Under the pieces are notes generated by a model that ran no database searches, was not told the origin of the DNA, and was given only the letters and a program-made list of their open reading frames with translations. This document shows positions 34,447 through 43,254 of a DNA stretch of 64,000 nt, piece by piece. How positions within the stretch are numbered: position 1 is the first letter of the stretch; every line of letters begins with the position of its first letter. Made by a program: the position numbers and the translations under genes. The stretch is taken from positions 434,001-498,000 of the forward strand of contig CAWFMO010000001.1 in the NCBI GenBank assembly GCA_963817065.1, written 5' to 3'. The stretch is from CAWFMO01 sp963817065. Lineage in GTDB: Bacteria > Actinomycetota > Thermoleophilia > Solirubrobacterales > 70-9.

Positions 34447-35574
34447 CTACCGAGCAATCCCCGCTAGCTGTAAATCAATAGCCGCTAGCGCGCGGGCGCT
34501 AGCCCCGGGTCCGTCCGGCCCTCGAAGCTCGGCCAGCCGATCCCGGTGCTTCTCAATGCAGCTCTCGATCCACTCAAGGTTCTCGCGCGACCACTCAACC
34601 GTCCGCTCCAACCCCTCCCGCCAAGGCACCTGCACCTCGAACCCAAGCTGCTCCCGCGCCTTGGTCGGATTCCCGAACCGCTTCCCCGAGTGATCCCAAT
34701 CGCGGGCCGGCTCGATTGAGATCGGGGTGGGGTTGCCGGCGATTTCGTTGATCGCCTCGGCGTGGTCTTTGATCGTGACCTGGTCGCCGCTCGCGAGGTT
34801 GTAGACCTCGCCGGGCTCGCCGCGTTCGGCGGTGGCGATCAGGCCGCGGCAGATGTCCTCGACGTAGATGAAGTCGCGGGTCGCGATGCCGCCGTTCTGG
34901 AGCGGGAGCTCCTCCTGTTTGAGGGCCTTGTAGACGAAGGTCGGGGTGACGTTGCGCCAGACGGTGTTGGTGCCGCGCCAGCGGCCGGCGCCGAGGACCT
35001 CGCCGGGGCCGTAGACGTTCTGGAACCTCACCCAGGAGATCGGCATGCCGTGGCGGCTCGAGTAGTAGGCCGAGTAAAACTCGCCCGCGATCTTGGAGAT
35101 TTGGTACGGGCTGTCCAATCTCATGCTGATCGGCTGTTCCTCGTCGGTCGCGCTCGCCTCGTCGAAGGTCTTCGGCGCGACGGTGCCGCCGGAGCCCGAG
35201 TAGACGACCTTGCTCAGGTCGTCGAAGTCGCGCAGCCGCTCGTAGAGCTTCAGCGTCGTGATCAGGTTGTTCTCGTGGTCCTCGAGCGGGAACTCGATCG
35301 AGCTCTGGTTGCCGTGGAAGGTCGAGAGGTGCCAGACCCACTCGCGGTCGGTCGGCAGGTCGGCGAGGACCTTGTCGTCGGAGATCGAGCCCTCGACGAA
35401 GGTCACGCGCTCGTCGTCGGGGAGGTTCTCGCGCTCGGCGGAGAGCAGGTTGTCGACCACCAGCACTTCGCCGGCGTCCAGCTCGAGGAGCTGCTTGACG
35501 AGGTTCGAGCCGACGAATCCGGCGCCGCCTACGACGAGCGCCTTGCCGCCCTTGATCTTGCTTTCTTCGGCCAC
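34447..35574 (-). CDS. extended SDR NAD-dependent epimerase/dehydratase
   Basis: 375 aa. VGGAGFVGSNLVKQLL near residue 14, VVDNLLSAERENL, STFHGNQSS, and the active Tyr-Lys in YQISK. The substrate side contains NVYGPGEVLGAGRWRG and RDFIYVEDICRGL. The WHLSTFHGNQ and SGSGGTVAP stretches differ from classic 4-epimerases, so the product is open. GTG 35574 has TAGCCT exactly 10 bases upstream. The last about 9 residues (AIDLQLAGIAR) lie beyond a repeat at the island edge and may be replaced sequence. It is the final gene of the long leftward operon that starts with wzm. Confidence 0.88.
   Translation of the reverse strand: MAEESKIKGGKALVVGGAGFVGSNLVKQLLELDAGEVLVVDNLLSAERENLPDDERVTFVEGSISDDKVLADLPTDREWVWHLSTFHGNQSSIEFPLEDHENNLITTLKLYERLRDFDDLSKVVYSGSGGTVAPKTFDEASATDEEQPISMRLDSPYQISKIAGEFYSAYYSSRHGMPISWVRFQNVYGPGEVLGAGRWRGTNTVWRNVTPTFVYKALKQEELPLQNGGIATRDFIYVEDICRGLIATAERGEPGEVYNLASGDQVTIKDHAEAINEIAGNPTPISIEPARDWDHSGKRFGNPTKAREQLGFEVQVPWREGLERTVEWSRENLEWIESCIEKHRDRLAELRGPDGPGASARALAAIDLQLAGIAR
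34474..34503. repeat. GCTAGC-rich inverted repeat and right copy of CTAGCTG at island edge
   Basis: A perfect inverted repeat GCTAGCGC (34484-34491) - GCGG - GCGCTAGC (34496-34503), with a third GCTAGC at 34473-34478 that contains most of the CTAGCTG repeat (34474-34480). It lies in the 3' end of the epimerase gene, 35-60 bases from the lower-GC island genes. Confidence 0.4.
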
Positions 35575-35584
35575 GGAGTCGGGC

Positions 35585-35590
35585 AGGCTA
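35585..35590 (-). promoter_or_regulatory. -10 hexamer TAGCCT, 10 bases before GTG 35574
   Basis: Minus-strand TAGCCT with the recurrent 10-base spacing to the start; it may give the epimerase an internal promoter within the long operon. Confidence 0.35.
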
Positions 35591-36903
35591 GCGGCCCGCG
35601 CCGCGCAGCCGCCGCCAGACGTTGGGGATCAGCGTCTGGGGCAGGTACGGCGTCAGCCAGTGGGGGATGAAGCGGTAGATCTTCGGCCGCACGCGGAGCC
35701 GGTAGATCACGCGCCACCACGAGAGGCGGTCGGCGATCCGGGCCCGCGCGGCGGCGAGCCGCGCCGGGCCGGCCCTCCGCCTCCGCTGACGCCCGCCAGC
35801 GTCACCGCCTCGATCTCCTCGACCAGGCGCGCGTAGGTGTAGCGGTCCGAGGCGATCACGTCGCGGTAGGCGGCCTCGGTGATCCGCTCGCGCTCCTCGT
35901 CGCTGCCGCACGGTCTCCAGCACCTCGTCGAGGTTGGAGAAGTCGGCGCGCAGCGGGATGTAGTGCTCGCCCGCGCGCAGCACGCCCTGGTAGGTCGCCC
36001 TCGATCAGGACCTGGCAGGTCCGCGTCGCGCAGGCCTCGATGTGGCGGGGGCCGATCGCGAAGTAGCTCACCTCGCCGTCCTCGCCCGGGAAGCAGGCGG
36101 ACTCGATCTCGTCGAAGCCGGCCGTCGGGTGCTCGGCGACGAACCGCTCGACCCGCTCCTGGAGGCTGCCGTCCTCGTCGATCAGGCTCGCGCCGCCCTC
36201 GACCCCGAGCGTGTACTTGGACGCAGGCCAGAAACCGAAACCAGTCGTCGCCGGTGAGCACGTCGTCGTCGCTCGAGGAGATGTCGGTCGAGACGCCGTG
36301 GGCCGGGGCCGCCTCGGCGACCCTCGCCCCGACCTCGTACTTGAGCACCCCGTGGCGCCCGAGCCAGGGCGCGCCCTTCCAGGCCCGGTAGCCGATGTCG
36401 ACCGAGCGCTCGCCGCCGTCCTCGACGATCCGCTCGATCCGCTCGCGCGTGTCGTCGGAGAGGTAGCCGGGCAGCGCGGTCGAGAAGCCGACCCGCTCGC
36501 GGTCGACGCCCTCGTAGATCTTTCCCCACTCCGACTCGGCGGCGAGCGAGAAGACATGGTCGATCTCGAACTCCTCGATGAACTTGCGCAGGAGCGCGGT
36601 GCGGACGTGCTCGTCCTGGGGCAGCGCGACCTTGACCTCGCCGAGGCCGCGCAGCGGCTCCGCGGCAGCGATCTGCGCCTCGAACGCGCCCGGCGCCCAG
36701 CGGTGGGAGAAGAACGTCGTGTGGAAGACGACGGCGTCCCAGCTCGCGCGCGCGATCCAGCGCGGCACCTTGCGCACCCCGAGGTTGAGGTAGACCTGGG
36801 TCCCGCGCCCGTGGCGGCGCAGCGCGTAGAGGTGGTCGTGGGCGGTCGAGCGCAGCGGGTGCTGGACGAGGCTGTAGACGTTGAGCGTCGCGGGGTTGCT
36901 CAT
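35588..36903 (-). pseudogene. GT-B-like glycosyltransferase, QDE family paralog 5, four frameshifts as sequenced
   Basis: About 438 codons restored. ATG 36903 overlaps the amidotransferase stop (ATGA). N-terminus VYSLVQHPLRSTAHDHLYALRRHG is closest to paralog 1. Then come ALPQDEHVRTALL, SVDIGYRAWKG, LGVEGGASLID, CFPGEDGEVSYFAIGPRHIEACATRTCQVLIEG, AGEHYIPLRADFSNLDEVLETV and ERITEAAYRDVIASDRYTYARLV, each found in a different frame. Frame changes fall near 36228, 35998 and 35912 (extra base each) and 35765 (missing base). The net shift matches the length. Conservation of every block argues for consensus errors, not real decay; as given, it is not translatable. Confidence 0.72.
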
Positions 36904-38774
36904 GCCGAGAGCGGGGCGGCGTCGTCGCCCCAGAAGGTCCGCAGCCAGAGCTTCGTGTTGAGCACGCGCCAGAGCATGAACTCGGTGTCGGGGGAGCGCC
37001 CGGAGGAGAGCAGCGCCTCGACCCCGCCGCGGTCGAACCAGCGCTCCTCGTAGCCGCTCCGGTCGGCGAGCAGCGAGTCGCGGTTGCGCTCGGCGAGCTC
37101 CCAGGTCGCGCTCGGCTCGGCGCGGAAGCCGATCTTGTCTTTGCGCGTGCGGATCGACTCGGGGAGCGTGCCCTCGAGCGCGCGGCGCAGGACCGCCTTC
37201 GTCTCGCCGTCGTCGATCTTGTGCTTGCCGGGGAGCGAGAAGGCGAACTCGACCAACCGGTGGTCGAGGAACGGGACCCGGGCCTCGATCGAGTGCGCCA
37301 TCGAGTTGCGGTCCTCGAAGCGGAGCAGCGAGGGCATGCCGATCGTCGTCGTGTGGGCGGCGAGGACCTCGTTGAGCGAGCCGTACTCGGGGCCGATCAG
37401 GTCGCCGAGCTTCGACCGCTCGCGCAGCGCCGGCGAGAGCACCGCGGTCGTCGCAGAATCCGGGATCGGCGCCTCGGGGTCCTGCGGCGGCGGCGCTGTG
37501 CCCCGCAACCGCGCGAGCCGCATGCGCGGCGAGTTGCGCTCTTTCATCTGCTCGATCAGCGGCAGGAAGCCGAGGTAGCCGCCGAGCACCTCGTCGGCGC
37601 CCTGGCCGTCGAGCATCACCTTGAGCCCGGCCTCGCGGGCGGCGCCGAAGACGAACCACTGGGCGGCGATGCTGGTCGAGGGGAACGGCTCGTCCTGGCG
37701 GCGGACGATCTCGAGCAGCGCGTCGCGGAACTGGTCGTGGGAGGGCTGGACGTAGGTCATCTCGAGCCCGGTCCGGCGCACGACCTCCTCCATGAAGCCG
37801 CGCTCGGAGTACTCGCTGTCCTGGGGCAGGTAGCCGAAGCCGTGGTGGGCGTACTGGGGCACGCGGCCGGCGGCGCGCAGCTCCTCGGCGACGCAGACGA
37901 TCGCCGAGGAGTCGAGCCCGCCGCTGAGGCAGGTCCCGACCGGGACGTCGCTTCGCAGGTGGACCCGGACCGACTCTTCGAAGCGCTCGGCGAACTCGCG
38001 CGCCGCCTTGCGCCGCGAGCCGCGGAAGCTCTGCTCGGGGATCTCCCAGTAGCGACGCGGGCGCACCGGCTCGGCGCGGTCGAGCGGCACGACCGCGTAG
38101 TGGGCCGGCGGCAGGCGCTCGACCCCGGCGAAGAAGGTCTCGGGGCTCTCGTCGACGCGGCCGGTGAGCATGAACTTGCGCGCGACGTCCTCGTCGGGCT
38201 CGGGGGCGACGGCGGGCACGCTCAGCAGCGACTTGATCTCGGAGGCGAAGTAGAGGGTGCCGCCGGCCACCGTGTGGAAGAGCGGCTTGATCCCGAAGCG
38301 GTCGACCGAGAGGAAGAGCGTGTCGTCGCGCGTGTCGAGGATCGCGAGCGCCCACATGCCGACGAACTTCTCCAGGCACGCGGGCCCCCACTCGGCGTAG
38401 GCGTTGAGGACGATCTCGGTGTCGCCCTCGGTGCGCGCCGGGCGCCCGGCGGCCGCGAGCTCCTCGCGCAGCTCGACGTAGTTGTAGAGCTCGCCGTTGT
38501 AGGCGAGCGCGAGCCGGCCGTCCTCGGAGACCATCGGCTGGTCGCTCGCCTCGCTGAGGTCGATGATCGAGAGCCGGCGGTGGGCGAAGCCGACCGTCGC
38601 CGGGGCCTCGTCGGGCCCCGGCCGCTGCCCGTGGAAGCGGCGGATCTCGCCGCCGGGCGCGTGCAGCATGTAGCCCTCGCCGTCAGGCCCGCGGTGGCGG
38701 ATCGCGTCGCCCATCCCCGGCAACAGCAGGGGATCGATACCCGAGGGCGAGGTCGCTCCCGCGATCCCGCACAC
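36900..38774 (-). CDS. asparagine synthetase-type glutamine amidotransferase (copy 1)
   Basis: 624 aa. The N-terminal class-II glutaminase domain starts MCGIAG with the nucleophile Cys2, followed by RHRGPDGEG, AHRRLSIIDLS, YNGELYNY and the TEGDTE motif. The C-terminal synthetase domain has the ATP PP-loop SGGLDSSAIV, LGGYLGFLP and a helical end. It transfers ammonia from glutamine to an activated carboxylate. In polysaccharide clusters such enzymes often amidate uronic acids rather than make asparagine; that role here is inferred from neighbours. GTG 38774 lies 2 bases after the epimerase stop. Confidence 0.92.
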   Translation of the reverse strand: MCGIAGATSPSGIDPLLLPGMGDAIRHRGPDGEGYMLHAPGGEIRRFHGQRPGPDEAPATVGFAHRRLSIIDLSEASDQPMVSEDGRLALAYNGELYNYVELREELAAAGRPARTEGDTEIVLNAYAEWGPACLEKFVGMWALAILDTRDDTLFLSVDRFGIKPLFHTVAGGTLYFASEIKSLLSVPAVAPEPDEDVARKFMLTGRVDESPETFFAGVERLPPAHYAVVPLDRAEPVRPRRYWEIPEQSFRGSRRKAAREFAERFEESVRVHLRSDVPVGTCLSGGLDSSAIVCVAEELRAAGRVPQYAHHGFGYLPQDSEYSERGFMEEVVRRTGLEMTYVQPSHDQFRDALLEIVRRQDEPFPSTSIAAQWFVFGAAREAGLKVMLDGQGADEVLGGYLGFLPLIEQMKERNSPRMRLARLRGTAPPPQDPEAPIPDSATTAVLSPALRERSKLGDLIGPEYGSLNEVLAAHTTTIGMPSLLRFEDRNSMAHSIEARVPFLDHRLVEFAFSLPGKHKIDDGETKAVLRRALEGTLPESIRTRKDKIGFRAEPSATWELAERNRDSLLADRSGYEERWFDRGGVEALLSSGRSPDTEFMLWRVLNTKLWLRTFWGDDAAPLSA

Positions 38775-38776
38775 GG

Positions 38777-39718
38777 CTACTTGACCTTCAGTTCCTCCGC
38801 CTTGAGGTGGGTGTAGGTCTCACCCGGCGGGTTCTCCTCGTACCACGCGACCGTCTTCGGGATTCCCTCTTCCATCGCGATCTTCGGCTCCCAGCCGAAG
38901 TCCTCGGTCGTCCGCGTCGGGTCGAGCAGCAGCGTCGCGGCGTCGTCCTCGGGGCGCTCGCGGACCTCGACCTCGTAGTCGAGCTCGACCCCCATCGCCT
39001 CGACGATCAGGTCGAACATGTCCTTGACCGGGCGATCCGAGCCCGATCCGACGTGGTAGGTCCCCTCGCCGGTCCCCTTGACGGCCATCATCAGCAGGTC
39101 GGTCATGTCGTCGACGTAGGTCTGGTCGCGGCGCGAGTCGACCACGAAGCAGGGCTGGCCCTTGCTGAGGCGGGAGTAGAAGGTCGGCGCCGGGCCGGAG
39201 ATGTTGCGCGGGCCGTAGACGTTGGCGATCCGGAAGGTGACGTGGTCGATCCCCGAGAGGTCGACGTAGTGCTCGCCGGCGGTCTTGGCGATCGCGTAGC
39301 TCGATTCGCCGGGCTGTCGATGGCTCAACGTGATCGGCTGCTCATCCGGGTGGATCCCGTAGGAGAGCCCGGTCTGGAAGTAGATGAAGCGGCCGACGTC
39401 GTTGGCGAGCGAGGCGCGCAGCGTGTTGACGGTGCCGAGCGCGTTGACCTCGATGTCCTGCTCCCAGGCGTCGGGGTCCTTGTAGGAGACCGCGGCGTGG
39501 GCGACGACGTCGGGGTTGAAGTCGGCGAAGGTCTTGTCGAGCAGCGCGCGATCGGCGATCGAGCCCTCGACGACCGTCAGGCCTTCCTGGTCGGCGAGGT
39601 TCTCGCGGCGACCGGTCTCGTAGTTGTCGAGGGCCAGGACCTCGTTCCCCTCCGAAAGCAGACGGTCTGCCAGGTGGGAGCCGAGGAAGCCCGACCCGCC
39701 GGTGATCAGGACCTTCAT
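38777..39718 (-). CDS. extended SDR NAD-dependent epimerase (paralog of 59825-60772)
   Basis: 313 aa. TGGSGFLGSHLADRLL, ALDNYETGRRENL, VAHAAVSYKDPDAWEQD, and the catalytic YAIAK. Substrate-side blocks NVYGPRNISGPAPTFY and RDQTYVDDMTDLL. It shares nearly all motifs, length and even its C-terminal GETYTHLKAEE end with the epimerase at 59825-60772, so the two are duplicates bracketing the locus. NAD-dependent C4 (or related) epimerisation of a nucleotide sugar is expected. TAGACT lies exactly 10 bases before its ATG. Confidence 0.9.
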   Translation of the reverse strand: MKVLITGGSGFLGSHLADRLLSEGNEVLALDNYETGRRENLADQEGLTVVEGSIADRALLDKTFADFNPDVVAHAAVSYKDPDAWEQDIEVNALGTVNTLRASLANDVGRFIYFQTGLSYGIHPDEQPITLSHRQPGESSYAIAKTAGEHYVDLSGIDHVTFRIANVYGPRNISGPAPTFYSRLSKGQPCFVVDSRRDQTYVDDMTDLLMMAVKGTGEGTYHVGSGSDRPVKDMFDLIVEAMGVELDYEVEVRERPEDDAATLLLDPTRTTEDFGWEPKIAMEEGIPKTVAWYEENPPGETYTHLKAEELKVK

Positions 39719-39728
39719 CGAGCGGGGC

Positions 39729-39734
39729 AGTCTA
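39729..39734 (-). promoter_or_regulatory. -10 hexamer TAGACT, 10 bases before ATG 39718
   Basis: Minus-strand TAGACT with the same 10-base spacing seen at several other starts in this locus, and no Shine-Dalgarno in between. Confidence 0.4.
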
Positions 39735-39745
39735 GACGAGCGGGG

Positions 39746-41071
39746 TCAGCCGCCATGGGTGGCGCTCGTGGCGCTCGCCGCGGGCTGCCTGGCCTCCGCC
39801 GCGGCGTTTACCGACCACTGGGAGCTGGCGCGTACGTTGCCCGCGGTCGGGCCCCACGGGTAGCCGTCGCTCGGGCTCAGGGGCTCGGTGTCGACCGTGA
39901 GCCGGAGCACCCGCTCGAGGAGGTCGTAGTAGTGCCCACTGGCGTGGTCGATGATCCCGATGTCGATCGTGAACTCGCCCGGCAGCAGGTCGAGGTCGAG
40001 ATCGGCCTGGATCTCGTGGACGCCCGGGGTCAAACGCGCACTCGGTCGACCGTGGTCGACGTTGTGGGCGGTAGCGAGGCGAGCTTCCTGGAAGCTGTTG
40101 ACTCCGATCTCGAACGCGGCTTCGATCGGCTTGGCGACCTCGACTTCGAAGCGGATCGAGAAGCGCCCGCCGAGCTTCTGCCGCGAGCTGACCGCGCCGT
40201 CGGCGCCGAGGGACGCTACGCGCCGGATCTTCGCGCCCTCGACCTGCGTGACTCGTTCGATGTCGTCGGGGATCTCCGACTCGCCCACCTTCGTCCGGTC
40301 GGAGACCGTGTCCAGGTATGCGGAGATGACCTCGCGCGTGGAGCCGACCTTCTGCAGCCGGCCGTGGTCGATCCAGGCGCAGGAGTCGCAGAGCCGCTCG
40401 ACGTTGTTGAGGTCGTGGGTGACGAAGACGACCGTCCGCCCGTCGGCGGCCGCGGTGTCGATCTTGCCGAGGCTGCGGCGCTGGAAGTCGGCGTCCCCGA
40501 CCGCGAGGACCTCGTCGAGCAGCAGGATCTCGGTGTCGAGGTGGGCGGCGACGGCGAAGGCGAGCCGGACGTACATGCCGCTCGAATAGCGTTTCACCGG
40601 AGTCTCGATGAACTGCTCGATTCCCGAGAACTCGACGATCTCGTTGTAGCGGGCGGCGATCTCGCGGCGGCCCATGCCGAGGATCGCGCCATTGAGAAAG
40701 ACGTTCTCGCGCCCGGTCAGCTCGGGATGGAAGCCCGTACCGACCTCGAGCAGGCTTCCGACCTGACCGTGCATCGTGATCCGGCCGCTGGTCGGCGACG
40801 TGATCCGCGCCAGCATCTTCAGCAGCGTGCTCTTGCCGGCTCCGTTGGGGCCGATGATCCCGAAGACGCTCCCCCGGGCGATGTCGAGAGACACGTCGCG
40901 CAGCGCCCAGAATTCCTCGTTCTCGGTCTTGTGGCTGGCCGATTGCCCGAGCAGACGCCGCACCGGCGCCCGTACCTTTGCCTCCAGCGCCTGCGAGAGG
41001 TTGCCGTGGAAACCGCTACCGAGGTAGTAGCGCTTGTTCACGTCCTCGATTTGGATCGCCGGCGTCGCCAT
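39746..41071 (-). CDS. wzt: Wzt-like ABC transporter ATPase with C-terminal glycan-recognition domain
   Basis: 441 aa. The ATPase domain (about 1-250) has Walker A GPNGAGKSTLL, the polysaccharide-exporter Q-loop region, signature YSSGMYVRLAF, Walker B ILLLDEVLAVGD and the H-loop VTHD. The C-terminal about 150 residues (LGGRFSIRFEVEV, GVHEIQADLDLDLLPGEFTIDIGI, YYDLLERVLRLTV) form the beta-sandwich seen in Wzt proteins that recognise a finished, often capped, polysaccharide. It powers export through the adjacent Wzm permease, from which it is separated by 4 bases. Confidence 0.95.
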   Translation of the reverse strand: MATPAIQIEDVNKRYYLGSGFHGNLSQALEAKVRAPVRRLLGQSASHKTENEEFWALRDVSLDIARGSVFGIIGPNGAGKSTLLKMLARITSPTSGRITMHGQVGSLLEVGTGFHPELTGRENVFLNGAILGMGRREIAARYNEIVEFSGIEQFIETPVKRYSSGMYVRLAFAVAAHLDTEILLLDEVLAVGDADFQRRSLGKIDTAAADGRTVVFVTHDLNNVERLCDSCAWIDHGRLQKVGSTREVISAYLDTVSDRTKVGESEIPDDIERVTQVEGAKIRRVASLGADGAVSSRQKLGGRFSIRFEVEVAKPIEAAFEIGVNSFQEARLATAHNVDHGRPSARLTPGVHEIQADLDLDLLPGEFTIDIGIIDHASGHYYDLLERVLRLTVDTEPLSPSDGYPWGPTAGNVRASSQWSVNAAAEARQPAASATSATHGG

Positions 41072-41075
41072 CTAT

Positions 41076-41948
41076 CTAGATGTAGTCGGCGAAGCTTCGC
41101 TGGGTGCGCTCGAAGTAGATCGCGCCGGTGATCAGGAGCAGCGTGCTGAAGACGATCGTGGGGATGAGCAGCAGACCCGGCCAAGCCTGGTGGAGAAGCG
41201 ACCAGCGGAAGAGCTCGAGCACCCCGACCATCGGGTTGAGCGCGTAGAGGACCTGGACGGGGGTCGAGAAATTGGCCGTGACCGTCTCGATCGGGTAGAT
41301 AATCGGCGTGACGAAGAGGCCGGCGAGGGTGAGGAAGGCGACAACCTGGCCGATATCGCGGTAGCGGACGTGCAGCGCCGAGAACCAGAGCACGATGCCG
41401 AACGCGGTCGCGAGCGCCAGAAGCCAGACCACGGGGATGAAGATGATCATCGCGTTCGGGAAGACCCCGTAGGCGAACATGACCGCGAGGGCGACGATCA
41501 TCCCGAGCGCGAAGTCGATCGTCGCCGGGATCACCGCCGCGATCGGCAGCGTCGCCCGCGGCAGGTAGATCTTCGAGATCAGCGCCTCGCCGCCGATCGC
41601 GCTGTCCGAGCCCGCCGAAACGGCGTCGACGAAGGCGAGCCAGAGGACCATCCCGGTGACGGCGAAGACCGGATAGGGGATCGCCTCTGGGGCGTCGACC
41701 TTGGTCAGGAAGCCGAGGAAGATGCTGAACACGATCGCGAGCAGGATCGGCTGCAGGATGACCCAGAAGCTGCCCACCACCGCCTGGCGATAGCGGGTGA
41801 CGATGTCGCGCCGCGCGAGGAAATAGATCAGGTCGCGGTGCTCCCAGATCTCGCGCAGGTTGGGGAACCCCCAGCCCGTCGGCGGCTCGATCACGGTCGT
41901 CGGTCCCGACGCCGTCGGGGTTGTCGGGGCTGCGCTCGAGGCTTCCAT
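41076..41948 (-). CDS. wzm: ABC-2 type polysaccharide export permease (Wzm)
   Basis: 290 aa. An N-terminal cytoplasmic segment leads to the family motif FLARRDIVTRYRQAVVGSFWVILQP, then six hydrophobic helices (ILLAIVFSIFLGFL, AVTGMVLWLAFVDAV, IDFALGMIVALAVMFAYG, MIIFIPVVWLLALATAFGIVLW, and two C-terminal). RDI/YRDI elements are typical of Wzm/TagG permeases. It forms the membrane channel for lipid-linked glycan export with the Wzt ATPase. ATG 41948 has TAACCT exactly 10 bases upstream, probably the promoter for the six-gene leftward operon ending at 34447. Confidence 0.95.
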   Translation of the reverse strand: MEASSAAPTTPTASGPTTVIEPPTGWGFPNLREIWEHRDLIYFLARRDIVTRYRQAVVGSFWVILQPILLAIVFSIFLGFLTKVDAPEAIPYPVFAVTGMVLWLAFVDAVSAGSDSAIGGEALISKIYLPRATLPIAAVIPATIDFALGMIVALAVMFAYGVFPNAMIIFIPVVWLLALATAFGIVLWFSALHVRYRDIGQVVAFLTLAGLFVTPIIYPIETVTANFSTPVQVLYALNPMVGVLELFRWSLLHQAWPGLLLIPTIVFSTLLLITGAIYFERTQRSFADYI

Positions 41949-41958
41949 AGGCCGCGTG

Positions 41959-41964
41959 AGGTTA
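41959..41964 (-). promoter_or_regulatory. -10 hexamer TAACCT, 10 bases before wzm
   Basis: Minus-strand TAACCT in the 28-base gap between a glycosyltransferase stop and wzm, spaced exactly 10 bases from the ATG. Confidence 0.45.
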
Positions 41965-41976
41965 GCGGGGATGGGC

Positions 41977-43254
41977 TTAGGTTCCGGAAACCAGCCGAGC
42001 GTCCGGCCCCTGCAGTGGGGCACCACTCCAGGCATGGCCCAATACCTCTTCCCACTGCTCGCCGACCGCCTCATAGGTGTGGTGCCGGATCACGAATTCG
42101 CGCCCGTAGTCGCCGATCTCCCGCCTCAGAGCGGGGTTCTCGACCAGCCGGCGGAGATCCTCCGCGAGCGCCTCGGGGTCGGTATCGATGAGAGGGCAGT
42201 CGCGCAGCGCCTCGGCCTCGCGGACCGGGGCGGGGATCGAGCTCAGGTTGGTGACCACCGGCTTGCCGAGCGCGAGCCCCTCGATCGCGTTCATCGCGTA
42301 CCCCGCGAGCACCTGGTCGACGACGACGTCGGCGCCGCGCATCGCCTCGCGCAGCTCGTCGTTCGGCACGCCCTGGAGCAGCTGGAGGTCGACCTCGAGG
42401 CCGTCCGCGCGGAGCCGCTCTACCGCGCGCTCGATGTGCTCGGTGCCCTTGATCCGCCGGTGGTTGGGGGAGTGGATCAGGGTCACGGCGCCGTTTCGGC
42501 CGTCCGCGCCCGAGGCCGGCCCGGACGGCGGGCTCCAGGCCTCGGCGTCGATCGCGAGCATCGTCGGCCAGACGACGTCGTAGGAGGGCAGGAAGCCGAA
42601 CTGCCAGTTGGCGATGCTGAGCGTGGCCCACCTGAGGTTGTGGAGGACGCGGGCCTTGGTCTCTTCGCTCGCCTCTCGCAGCGAGGGGTAGTCCTCGAAC
42701 AGGGGCTGCTCGAGCGAGCCGAGGTGGCCCGCAACGGCGATGTCGCCGCCGTAGGGGGAGACGATCAGCTTCTTGCCGGCGAGCCTCAGCAGCGGGGCCT
42801 CCCAGCGCTCGAGGGGCGTGTCGCGCAGGTATCCGCCGTCGAAGAAGCGGATGAAGACGTCGCCGTGGCGCAGCGTCCAGGCGAAGAAGCGGCGGTCGCT
42901 GTCGAACTGGTCGCGGTAGACGTCGAAGTCCTCGCGACGGTTGATCGGAAAGTGGTGGCTGACGCAGGTGAGGCTCTCGTAGCCGCGACCGCGCATTGCC
43001 TGCGACCAGTACTTGAGCGAGACGATCGGGACCGGCCCCCAGATCAGGCGCGGCTTCGAGCCGCCCCGCCGCCTCCGCGTCGTGCGCACGCGGTCGGCGA
43101 GTGCCATAGCCACGAGATGGATGAGAGCAGCCGCGGTCGCGAACGGAGCGCCGGCGGCGCGGAGGCCCGTGCCGACGGCCTTCGCCAGCCGCTTCGCGCC
43201 CTGGGTCACGCGCCAGAGGAGCACGTTCGCGCGCCGGCGGAGGTTCCGGGTCAC
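41977..43254 (-). CDS. GT4-type glycosyltransferase with N-terminal NVLLW segment
   Basis: 425 aa. GTG 43254 overlaps the upstream stop as GTGA. Residues 1-55 are basic/amphipathic plus a hydrophobic stretch (RRRANVLLWRVTQGAKRLAK, ATAAALIHLVAMAL), a likely membrane association region. The GT-B body has WGPVPIVSLKYWSQAMRGRGYES, SPYGGDIA, HSPNHRRIKGTEH (UDP-binding side), LLQGVPNDELREAMRGADVVVDQVLAGYAMNAIEGLALGKPVV with the E-x7-E-like donor motif. Clear paralog of 48823-50112. It probably adds a sugar to the growing glycan. Confidence 0.88.
   Translation of the reverse strand: MTRNLRRRANVLLWRVTQGAKRLAKAVGTGLRAAGAPFATAAALIHLVAMALADRVRTTRRRRGGSKPRLIWGPVPIVSLKYWSQAMRGRGYESLTCVSHHFPINRREDFDVYRDQFDSDRRFFAWTLRHGDVFIRFFDGGYLRDTPLERWEAPLLRLAGKKLIVSPYGGDIAVAGHLGSLEQPLFEDYPSLREASEETKARVLHNLRWATLSIANWQFGFLPSYDVVWPTMLAIDAEAWSPPSGPASGADGRNGAVTLIHSPNHRRIKGTEHIERAVERLRADGLEVDLQLLQGVPNDELREAMRGADVVVDQVLAGYAMNAIEGLALGKPVVTNLSSIPAPVREAEALRDCPLIDTDPEALAEDLRRLVENPALRREIGDYGREFVIRHHTYEAVGEQWEEVLGHAWSGAPLQGPDARLVSGT

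Noticed and set aside
35707..38391. Apparent 894-aa protein containing the GT-like N-terminus
   Set aside because: Upstream half is the wrong frame of the amidotransferase gene; the GT gene starts at ATG 36903.
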